From Pseudomonadota bacterium (GTDB taxonomy: Bacteria > Pseudomonadota > Gammaproteobacteria > Xanthomonadales > Xanthomonadaceae), in assembly GCA_023430045.1 (NCBI GenBank), contig JAEZCF010000108.1, forward strand, positions 1 through 57,172: a stretch of 57,172 nucleotides of DNA, given 5' to 3'. Shown one piece after another: positions 10,469 through 16,090 of the stretch. The translations under genes were made by a program, and so were the position numbers. The notes beneath the pieces were generated by a model. It searched no databases. It was not told the DNA's origin and saw nothing but the letters and a program-made list of their open reading frames with translations. Numbering within the stretch: the stretch's first letter is position 1; each line of letters opens with the position of its first letter.

Positions 10469-10858
10469 TCAGGCCGCAGTGCGGTCTACAGGGCGATGGC
10501 GCGAGTAGCCCACCGGTTCGATAGGGATGCCGTTCCAATGCAGTTCGGCGTCCTTCATGGGCTCGGGGCGGCAATCGCGCCACAGCTCCTTCGAGCCAGC
10601 TTTTCGGCGCTCCCGCCACTCGGCTTTTGCCTGCTCGCGCACCGGGCGTTGCATGCGGGTCAAAATGCGGCGGCAGCAATGCCGGTGGTCTGCGGCGTCC
10701 AGCACGATGCGATCGGGCAGCCTCCGCTTTACGGCGACGAAGCCCTCGATAAACGTCCGCACCTGGCCGCGCACGATCTCGACCTTCGGCGTATCGCCGT
10801 CAGGGGTGTTTGGAAACTCAGGTGTGGATGCGAAATCGACAACGACGGAAGCGCTCAT
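10469..10858 (-). CDS. Hypothetical protein
   Basis: 129 residues starting MSASVVVDFASTPEFPNTPD. A basic central part (VREQAKAEWRERRKAGSKELWRDC) and the tail ELHWNGIPIEPVGYSRHRP are visible. There is no membrane segment and no recognised family. It is co-directional with rdgC, 23 bases upstream of it. Confidence 0.65.
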   Translation of the reverse strand: MSASVVVDFASTPEFPNTPDGDTPKVEIVRGQVRTFIEGFVAVKRRLPDRIVLDAADHRHCCRRILTRMQRPVREQAKAEWRERRKAGSKELWRDCRPEPMKDAELHWNGIPIEPVGYSRHRPVDRTAA

Positions 10859-10948
10859 GGCGTGCTCGCGATCAGTGGCGGAATAGGTGCCGGCATGTAG
10901 GACCCGGCCGGCGCGGGACCCAGCGCAGGGGGCGCTGGACAGGGGGAT

Positions 10949-11209
10949 TCAGTGGATGTCGTCGGTGAGGCGGCAGCGCCTACGTTGGGCTTCGCGCCTG
11001 CGGGCCTCGGCGTTGCGCCGCATCTCGTCACGGAAGGCCGGCCAGCTACTGCGGGTTTCGACCAAAGCGCGCCAGGCGAAGTACAGGAGGCCGACGAGGA
11101 ACAGCAGGGTGAAGCTGTGGGCTCCGGTCCAGATGGCGCGCAGGAGCAACGCCAGCAGGAAGGACGCGACCAGGACGCAGTAGAAGGGCAGGGTGAGGTG
11201 GCGCATCAC
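10949..11209 (-). CDS. Small membrane protein
   Basis: 86 residues with two hydrophobic segments (about 5-24 and 30-46) and a very basic, Arg-rich C-terminus (RRNAEARRREAQRRR). This is an inner-membrane protein of unknown role. It overlaps the upstream gene by four bases (ATGA). About 90 bases without a gene separate it from the next gene downstream. Confidence 0.65.
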   Translation of the reverse strand: MMRHLTLPFYCVLVASFLLALLLRAIWTGAHSFTLLFLVGLLYFAWRALVETRSSWPAFRDEMRRNAEARRREAQRRRCRLTDDIH

Positions 11210-11634
11210 TGACGCTCCGTCGCGAGTCGAAGGACTTGCTGAGCGCGCCAGCGCAGCGCCTTGACCGGGTTGAGGCTGTCCTGCTCGGCGTCTTCGCCGG
11301 CGTGGCCCATGTAGGCATCGAAGGTTTCGACGATGGATGCCATCTCATGCGTCTGGATGAAGAACAGCGCCAGGCCACGGTGGTCGTTACCGCTTTTGTG
11401 CTGCGGGAAGAAGGCGATGCACTGTCCGTTGGCGTCGAGCACGTGTGTCCCGCCGCTCGGCCACTCGGTGTTGATACGCCACGGGGTCGGGGGCAGGGTT
11501 CTCTGGAGCATGGCTGTCGGGTGCTCAGTGGTCAGGTCGGCATTGCCGAGCTGGATTCCGGCATCGGCCGGGGAGGGCGGGGCGAGGGGCGGCAGGCCGC
11601 GCGTCATGTCGGCTTCGAGGTCGAGCGGTTTCAT
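11206..11634 (-). CDS. Hypothetical protein
   Basis: 142 residues. After a Pro-rich N-terminus it reads PWRINTEWPSGGTHVLDANGQCIAFFPQHKSG...FFIQTHEMASIVETFDAYMGH, a pattern seen in small phage proteins of early regions but without a known function. It overlaps both neighbours by four bases, so the run of small genes is translationally coupled. Confidence 0.7.
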   Translation of the reverse strand: MKPLDLEADMTRGLPPLAPPSPADAGIQLGNADLTTEHPTAMLQRTLPPTPWRINTEWPSGGTHVLDANGQCIAFFPQHKSGNDHRGLALFFIQTHEMASIVETFDAYMGHAGEDAEQDSLNPVKALRWRAQQVLRLATERQ

Positions 11635-11831
11635 GCCACGTCACCCCCGTTGAGTTCGTCCTGCATTTGGCGGCGCAGTCGCTGTGCAGCCGCCACGACG
11701 GCATTGCCGCGTTCGCCGCGGCGCTGGGCGTCGCGAAGCTGGTCGATCAGCGGCTGGGGGTCCATGCCGGCTGCGCGCACGTTGTCGCGCACGGTGCGGA
11801 AGTTGCGGAGGTCGAACAGCTGGGCGCTCAT
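11631..11831 (-). CDS. Hypothetical small protein
   Basis: 66 residues, starting MSAQLFDLRNFRTVRDNVRA; charged and helical, with an Arg/Gln-rich second half. It is coupled by ATGA overlaps to the genes on each side. Not recognised. Confidence 0.65.
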   Translation of the reverse strand: MSAQLFDLRNFRTVRDNVRAAGMDPQPLIDQLRDAQRRGERGNAVVAAAQRLRRQMQDELNGGDVA

Positions 11832-12049
11832 GCCGGCATCGCCTTTGACAGGGCGGAGGTGTATTCGGCGCTGGTGGCCTTGGCCATGCGCAGCTGCTGG
11901 GCCGCGCGCTGCAGGTCGATGGCGAGTCGGTCGGCTTCTTCGCTGCTGAGGAAGGTGACTGCGTCGCTGATCTGCATGCGGACGCGGTCTGCCATGGTCT
12001 GCGCATCGGCGGCGATGGGGCCTTGGATACGGAGGTTGAGGTTTGCCAT
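11828..12049 (-). CDS. Hypothetical small protein downstream of the variable DUF1566 gene
   Basis: 73 residues, starting MANLNLRIQGPIAADAQTMA; helical (MQISDAVTFLSSEEADRLAIDLQRAAQQLRMAKA). The pattern of a short strand plus long helices and its place directly after a DGR target make it the nearest candidate for an accessory factor, but it is shorter and less basic than known Avd proteins. A GGGAGG ribosome site precedes it. Confidence 0.65.
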   Translation of the reverse strand: MANLNLRIQGPIAADAQTMADRVRMQISDAVTFLSSEEADRLAIDLQRAAQQLRMAKATSAEYTSALSKAMPA

Positions 12050-12081
12050 GAAGCCTCCCGAAGGGCTGCTGCTGTCAGGGG

Positions 12082-12101
12082 TGGCCGGCTGGCGCCGGCC
12101 A
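12082..12101. other. Perfect hairpin just downstream of VR2 (DGR target-site candidate)
   Basis: TGGCCGGC (12082-12089), loop TGGC, GCCGGCCA (12094-12101): an 8-bp stem with a 4-base loop, 15 bases beyond the stop codon of the DUF1566 gene. There is no T-run on either side, so it is a poor terminator. In the Bordetella phage BPP-1 DGR a hairpin/cruciform of this size just past the variable repeat is needed for mutagenic homing. The loop here (GCCA on the coding strand) does not match the GRNA loops described there. Confidence 0.55.
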
Positions 12102-12116
12102 GGTCAAAAAGGCCAA

Positions 12117-12527
12117 TTACTGACCGGCACGACGCACGGCCAACGCGAACCCGTCGTAGTCGCGGTGGCTGCTGAAGACGCCGCCGTAGGAGAAATAGAC
12201 GAGCCACGCGGACGCCGGAGACCAGGCGCACAGGTCTGCAGTCCAGAACCAGGCGGACGGGAAGTCGGGGAAGGCATCGGTGTCGATGGCCGGGCTGTAG
12301 CGGCTCAGATCGACGATGGACAGCAGCTGCTGCCGGCTGGGGATGGCCCAGTCGGACTGGCCGCCGATGCGGCAGGCGGCTGCAGAGTCGAGCGCGCCCT
12401 GGTGGGTGAAGGGTTCTTCGGACAGCGGCTTGGCGGTCCACTCCAGCCCGGTGGTGGAGTCGATGACGGTGAGCCGGTTGCCGGCATCGTCGGTGGTGAA
12501 GGTGAAGCGGGGTGCCTGCTGGCTCAC
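12117..12527 (-). CDS. DUF1566 protein, probable DGR target
   Basis: 136 residues. The Lcl C-terminal/DUF1566 pattern is clear: TVIDSTTGLEWTAKPLSEEP, then DWAIPSRQQLLSIVDLSRYSPAID, then WFWTADLCAWSPASAW and the end DGFALAVRRAGQ. The last 35 codons are the variable repeat VR2, with variable residues L109, Y111, S113, Y114, G116, F118, S119, S120, H121, D123 and D125. The fold is C-type-lectin-like, and the variable residues would line a ligand surface. It is the first gene of the leftward early operon rather than a tail gene, which is unusual for a phage DGR target. I see no signal peptide. Confidence 0.88.
   Translation of the reverse strand: MSQQAPRFTFTTDDAGNRLTVIDSTTGLEWTAKPLSEEPFTHQGALDSAAACRIGGQSDWAIPSRQQLLSIVDLSRYSPAIDTDAFPDFPSAWFWTADLCAWSPASAWLVYFSYGGVFSSHRDYDGFALAVRRAGQ
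12123..12228 (-). repeat. DGR variable-repeat segment VR2
   Basis: Pairs with 9088-9193 over 106 bp without gaps. The identical part at the coding 3' end (about 30 bases, GC-rich, coding GFALAVRRAG) resembles an initiation-of-mutagenic-homing region. The variable core spans about 50 bases. It ends four bases before the stop codon and is followed by a perfect hairpin. Confidence 0.88.
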
Positions 12528-12580
12528 TGAGGTCTCCTGCGCCCGACCTCCGGTGCGGAGGGTTCGTGGGCGACAGGGAC

Positions 12581-12621
12581 AGACTACGGAAAACCGTATC
12601 CCGTTGTCAACGGGATTCCGT
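12581..12621 (-). promoter_or_regulatory. Leftward early promoter with two repressor operators
   Basis: Reading leftwards, -35 TTGACA (12610-12605) and -10 TAGTCT (12586-12581) are 18 bases apart. Two operator-like palindromes, ACGGGATTCCGT (12610-12621) and ACGGAAAACCGT (12586-12597), sit over the -35 and next to the -10 with a 24-base period. The same motif occurs three times in the repressor/Cro interval. This would place the whole leftward operon, including the DGR genes, under prophage repression. Confidence 0.7.
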
Positions 12622-12689
12622 AACGTAATTGTGAGAATGTCTGAACGGGTTAAGCTGGATCGGCCAGCATAGACGTAGGGATGCCCTAA

Positions 12690-12998
12690 ATGGATTCTTG
12701 GCTAGGTGGTGCCAGCGCGTTCGTTGCCCTGGCTACGTTCTTTTTCCTGGTGGTGCTGACGATCCTATGGATCCTCGTGCCGTTTGCGATCTTCGGCACA
12801 AAAGCCCTCTTACGTCAGATTCTTGCGGAACTCAGGCGCGCGAACGATATTTCGGCTCGGGCACCCGTCGCGCCAGGAACATCGTATGAACAGCGAACGC
12901 CAACACAGTACGTCAATGAAAGCGATCAAGGAGAATCAACGCTCGACACCATTCGAAACGCTGTGCGCCAAGCGCGCAATGGAGATGCACCGCGATGA
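12690..12998 (+). CDS. Small membrane protein next to the repressor
   Basis: 102 residues with a strong hydrophobic segment at about 8-38 (FVALATFFFLVVLTILWILV), then a hydrophilic tail with few motifs. TAGGG precedes the ATG. It lies convergent to the repressor gene and rightward of the early left promoter, a place where lysogenic-conversion or superinfection-exclusion genes often occur; that role is inference. Confidence 0.55.
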   Translation: MDSWLGGASAFVALATFFFLVVLTILWILVPFAIFGTKALLRQILAELRRANDISARAPVAPGTSYEQRTPTQYVNESDQGESTLDTIRNAVRQARNGDAPR

Positions 12999-13070
12999 CG
13001 ACGGAGTAGTCATGGAAGGAATTATAGGGCTGCGCGGCCAGGCGCAGACCCTCAAAGGTGCCGCAGCGGT

Positions 13071-13745
13071 TCAGAATTTCCTGAGCCCTGCGTGTATGAG
13101 CGCCTTCCCCAGGATGCTTATGTCGCCTGGGTCGGGCCGGTAAGCTGGGAACTCTGTGTTGACGCTTACGACCCATAGCCCGTCGCCGCGCTTCTGCAGC
13201 ATCTTGATCTGCGTCTCTCCGCCGATATTGATCAGGTAGTAGTCGTCGCCGTCGAAATAGTCGACGATGGTGTCGATCCAGACGATGTCGCCGTCTTCCA
13301 GCTTGGGCCTCATGGACGGCCCACGGCCTGTGATTATCTGGATGCGGCCAGGCTTGGGCAGGAACCCGATCTTGCGGCGGACCTCCCACTCGGCAACCTC
13401 AATGGTCTTGATGACCTCCGGGTAGTCCTGGTTGACGATTCCTATCCCCATCCCTGCGCCCCCTTCGAACAAGTCGAAGCGAACATAGCCGGCGGGTGTC
13501 GCATCCTGCGCGACAGACAAAAATCCCCCTGTTTCCTCCGACTTGGCACCACGACCTGTTTCCAGCCATTCGGAACGTACCTGTAGCCGCGAGGCAATGC
13601 GGTGTAAAGCAGTGGTCGACTTGGAGAGTCCTAGTTCCAAGTCGGATAGCGTCGAGGGAGCGATCCCAGCCGAGCGCGCAAGATCGGCCCGGCTGACCTT
13701 TTGCGCCTCGCGTTCGGTTCTTATACGACTGCCTATCGTGTCCAT
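13071..13745 (-). CDS. CI-like prophage repressor (XRE helix-turn-helix plus S24 domain)
   Basis: 224 residues from MDTIGSRIRTEREAQKVSRA. An HTH of the XRE type spans about 5-60 (LARSAGIAPSTLSDLELGLS). The S24/LexA-like domain has the catalytic Ser in GRGPSMRPKLEDGD and Lys in GETQIKMLQKR. It likely binds the ACGG-N4-CCGT operators, keeps early genes off, and is cleaved with RecA help on DNA damage. No ribosome site is obvious before the start, as in some repressor genes. Confidence 0.9.
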   Translation of the reverse strand: MDTIGSRIRTEREAQKVSRADLARSAGIAPSTLSDLELGLSKSTTALHRIASRLQVRSEWLETGRGAKSEETGGFLSVAQDATPAGYVRFDLFEGGAGMGIGIVNQDYPEVIKTIEVAEWEVRRKIGFLPKPGRIQIITGRGPSMRPKLEDGDIVWIDTIVDYFDGDDYYLINIGGETQIKMLQKRGDGLWVVSVNTEFPAYRPDPGDISILGKALIHAGLRKF

Positions 13746-13757
13746 GTTCACATTTGA

Positions 13758-13811
13758 ACGGAAATCCGTAACGGAATGCCGTTGACTTGGATATACGGAA
13801 TGCCGTAGATT
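13758..13811 (+). promoter_or_regulatory. Operator region and rightward promoter between repressor and Cro
   Basis: Three palindromes: ACGGAAATCCGT (13758-13769), ACGGAATGCCGT (13771-13782) and ACGGAATGCCGT (13795-13806). TTGACT (13782-13787) and TAGATT (13806-13811) are 18 bases apart and interlock with the last two operators, which have the same 24-base period as at the leftward promoter. Binding would block rightward early transcription. Confidence 0.7.
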
Positions 13812-13818
13812 CGCTTCC

Positions 13819-14289
13819 ATGGACAAATCCTGGGCAGAAGTAATTTCAGACCTACAGATGAAAGGCATGACCTATGCCTTGATCGGAGAGGCCATTGGGT
13901 GCGCTGCCTCCACCGTGGGTGACTTGGCTAGCGGAAGGTCGCAATCGCCTCGGGCTGCTGCTGCTTTCGCGCTTCTCAGACTGCATGCCGAGAGAGTTCA
14001 AAGGCAAAAGCCCGTAAATGCGACGCCAGCTAGCGAGATCCGCGCTCTGGTCGACAGCCGGATGAACAAACGCGCGCTGCGCGCCAAGTTCGGCTTCACG
14101 AGCGACGCGCACCTGGCGAAGGTGCTGGGCTTGCCGGTGGAGCAGGTTGAGGGGTGGGGCGAGACGGACACGATTCCGGCGCTTCCGCAGGTGATGAAGC
14201 TGCTGGGCCATGAGCCGCAGCCGGTGCCGGCCAATGACCGGCCCGAGGATCCGGACGACAACCGGATCGTGCCGCTGGAGGTGGCGTGA
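13819..14289 (+). CDS. Cro-like helix-turn-helix regulator
   Basis: 156 residues. The N-terminal HTH (about 4-45, MTYALIGEAIGCAASTVGDLASGRSQSP) resembles YdaS/Cro proteins. The longer C-terminal part has a second HTH-like stretch (KRALRAKFGFTSDAHLAKVLGLPVEQVEGW). It is divergent from the repressor across the operators and is the first rightward early gene. Likely Cro-like; a CII-like activator is the alternative. Confidence 0.75.
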   Translation: MDKSWAEVISDLQMKGMTYALIGEAIGCAASTVGDLASGRSQSPRAAAAFALLRLHAERVQRQKPVNATPASEIRALVDSRMNKRALRAKFGFTSDAHLAKVLGLPVEQVEGWGETDTIPALPQVMKLLGHEPQPVPANDRPEDPDDNRIVPLEVA

Positions 14290-14293
14290 TGGC

Positions 14294-14503
14294 TCAGGCC
14301 CGCTCGAGCCGCTCGCCGGTGGCGACGACCTCAAACCCGTCCCCATCCACGTTGACGGCACTTCCGTCGCCCAGGGTGTACCGCGGGAGGCCCTCAATCG
14401 AGCCCCTCCCACTGAAGGTCGATGTGTCGATGCGGCTTTTGACCTTGAGAACCCAAACCCTGCGTCCGTCTTGGCCGTGCGTTTCGATCTGTTCCGTATC
14501 CAT
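14294..14503 (-). CDS. Hypothetical small protein, antisense in the early region
   Basis: 69 residues starting MDTEQIETHGQDGRRVWVLK; the rest (FSGRGSIEGLPRYTLGDGSAVNVDGDGFEVVATGERLERA) reads like a compact beta protein. The plus-strand frames over this stretch have poor composition, which favours the minus strand. It starts back-to-back with the short gene at 14515. The ribosome site is weak. Not recognised. Confidence 0.55.
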   Translation of the reverse strand: MDTEQIETHGQDGRRVWVLKVKSRIDTSTFSGRGSIEGLPRYTLGDGSAVNVDGDGFEVVATGERLERA

Positions 14504-14514
14504 GGAGAGCACCA

Positions 14515-14682
14515 GTGTCTGAGCTGACCCCCGAGCAGGTGCGGGAGCATCACCTGTCGCGCATCCGCGAGTACGCGGCAGAGCACGACCTCGCCGGCGA
14601 GCATATCGCATTGATCTTCGAGGCCGGAATGGCGGCCGCCAGCCAGCTTCGACCGGACCTGGTCAAGAGCGAGGCTTCCTGA
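14515..14682 (+). CDS. Small hypothetical protein (55 aa, GTG start)
   Basis: Reads V-S-E-L-T-P-E-Q-V-R-E-H-H-L-S-R and continues with REYAAEHDLAGEHIALIFEAGMAAASQLRPDLVKSEAS. GGAGAG lies 6 bases before the GTG. Helical, no family recognised. The next frame starts 1 base after its stop. Confidence 0.55.
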   Translation: MSELTPEQVREHHLSRIREYAAEHDLAGEHIALIFEAGMAAASQLRPDLVKSEAS

Positions 14683-14683
14683 C

Positions 14684-14950
14684 GTGCGCGCGCTGCGGCA
14701 ACGGCTGGCGATCCACCGTCGCCAGCGCGCATTCCAGCAGTGGCCGAGCCTTGCCGAGTGCCTGGCAAGAGGTGTGATCGTCAGTGCTGTGGAGACCCGG
14801 CGCTGGTCGGCGGATTGCGTTCCAACTCGTCTGCGAGAAACAGCATTCGTTGTCCCAACTCGCGAAGTTGGACAGTTGACAGCAAGAAATTGGGGCTCTT
14901 GTGAGCTTGCTCTGCCGATTCCATCGGGCTCACCAGGTACTCCAGCGTGA
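14684..14950 (+). CDS. Doubtful small ORF
   Basis: 88 codons from a GTG placed right after the previous stop. The N-terminal half (RALRQRLAIHRRQRAFQQWPSLAECLARGVI) is plausible. The second half lies opposite the better-supported minus-strand gene 14781-15032 and loses protein-like composition. It may be real only in part. Confidence 0.25.
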   Translation: MRALRQRLAIHRRQRAFQQWPSLAECLARGVIVSAVETRRWSADCVPTRLRETAFVVPTREVGQLTARNWGSCELALPIPSGSPGTPA

Positions 14951-15032
14951 AGAACGCCGCCCCATACGCCGTGATGGTGCTGCTGGTCCATCCAACTACC
15001 GGAGCCAGAGCGGTCCCTTGTTCGCTGCTCAT
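14781..15032 (-). CDS. Hypothetical small protein
   Basis: 83 residues starting MSSEQGTALAPVVGWTSSTI behind a strong AGGAGGGCGAC ribosome site. A weakly hydrophobic stretch (TITAYGAAFFTLEYLV) is followed by a helical hydrophilic part (LRELGQRMLFLADELERNPP). It is antisense within the rightward early region. Role unknown. Confidence 0.6.
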   Translation of the reverse strand: MSSEQGTALAPVVGWTSSTITAYGAAFFTLEYLVSPMESAEQAHKSPNFLLSTVQLRELGQRMLFLADELERNPPTSAGSPQH

Positions 15033-15154
15033 GTCGCCCTCCTTGCGGGCTGTTCGTGTGGTAGCGCCAGCGTAGCGCAAGGAGGGCGGCGCCCGTCGTC
15101 CCTGAGTAATTCATCTCCATGGCACTGATGGTGCCGCGCAACAGAGTCCCAGTC

Positions 15155-15736
15155 ATGAAGCCCACGCCCCATTTCCTGCCGAAGCGCCAGAACGTGATCT
15201 ACGGGTTTACCGAGCAGATGCTACGCGAGACCGGCACAAACCGGCGTTCCTTTGCGATGAGCGTTGCGGACCTGTACCTGCAACTGGCGGCTGAAGACGA
15301 CCGCGAAGTGCCGTTCCGCATCACCCTCGGCGGTGACGGCGACGCGGACAAGAAGCACAACGGCCAGATCCTCGGTCGCTTCCTGGACGGGGTGGTCAAG
15401 ACCTTGCCGGCGAACCTGGAAGACGCGTGGGTGATGAGCCTTCCTGAGCCGTATCGGAGCAACTGCGAGCGTGAGCTGTGCCGCCGTCGCGGCGTGCTGC
15501 CGCTGCGGTTGGACGCGATCGAGCAGTCGGAGCCCGCTGTGGGCCTGGGTCAGCTGATGGGTGACTTCGGAGATCTGGTAGTGGCCGTCTCGCCCGCAGT
15601 GGCCGATGGCGTCATTGATGAAAAGGATCTTCCGTATGCAGCAGAGATCGTGAACCGGTCCGACGACCTGATCATTGGTGTTGCAACCTTCCGGAAGCAG
15701 GTGCAAGGCCTGCGGCACAGGAGAGTGCCAGCATGA
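15155..15736 (+). CDS. Hypothetical early phage protein, possibly regulatory
   Basis: 193 residues from MKPTPHFLPKRQNVIYGFTE; an in-frame ATG 12 codons upstream is possible. The early part (FTEQMLRETGTNRRSFAMSVADLYLQ) could be a divergent HTH. The middle, ADKKHNGQILGRFLDGVVKTLPANLEDAWVMSLPEPYR, resembles early-region regulators of the YdaT/CII-like kind, but I am not certain. It overlaps the next gene by four bases. Confidence 0.6.
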   Translation: MKPTPHFLPKRQNVIYGFTEQMLRETGTNRRSFAMSVADLYLQLAAEDDREVPFRITLGGDGDADKKHNGQILGRFLDGVVKTLPANLEDAWVMSLPEPYRSNCERELCRRRGVLPLRLDAIEQSEPAVGLGQLMGDFGDLVVAVSPAVADGVIDEKDLPYAAEIVNRSDDLIIGVATFRKQVQGLRHRRVPA

Positions 15737-16044
15737 ACCATCCAGCCCGTTCCACGGATCTTGGCACGAGCCACGAAGCAGCGCGGCATGTGGTGGCCAG
15801 CGGCCTGCAGGCGCACCAGCAGTCTCGCGCAGCGCTAGCCGTGCTGCAGAACCCAGGCCTCACCAGCAACGAGCTGGCGCGGCAGACCGGTTTGGACCGT
15901 TACATGCTCGGGCGCCGACTGCCAGAGCTATTGGAAGACGGGCGCGTGTGGCGTGGCCCGAAAAAGCCGTGTGAGGTCAGCGGCCGCAGCGCATGCACCT
16001 GGTGGCCGGTGGCTCCCGGGCAGAACTACACCTTGGCGGTTTGA
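15733..16044 (+). CDS. Hypothetical winged-helix-like protein
   Basis: 103 residues. The segment ALAVLQNPGLTSNELARQTGLDRYMLGRRLPELLEDGRVWRGPKK looks like a winged helix (a recognition helix followed by a beta wing). It may be a DNA-binding accessory to replication or regulation. It lies between an early gene and the O-like initiator. Confidence 0.6.
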   Translation: MNHPARSTDLGTSHEAARHVVASGLQAHQQSRAALAVLQNPGLTSNELARQTGLDRYMLGRRLPELLEDGRVWRGPKKPCEVSGRSACTWWPVAPGQNYTLAV

Positions 16045-16090
16045 ACATGTCCCACCCATCTACCACAGCGTCTCCTTTTGGCGGTGACCT

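Noticed and set aside
8002..10524. 840-codon plus-strand open frame
   Set aside because: Antisense shadow of the RT and rdgC genes; low-complexity composition and no ribosome site.
12082..12101. Hairpin after the DUF1566 gene as an intrinsic terminator
   Set aside because: No T-run on either strand, and the operon continues directly downstream.
12784..13143. 119-codon plus-strand ORF over the repressor end
   Set aside because: Runs opposite the conserved S24 domain and overlaps the membrane-protein gene in another frame; no support.
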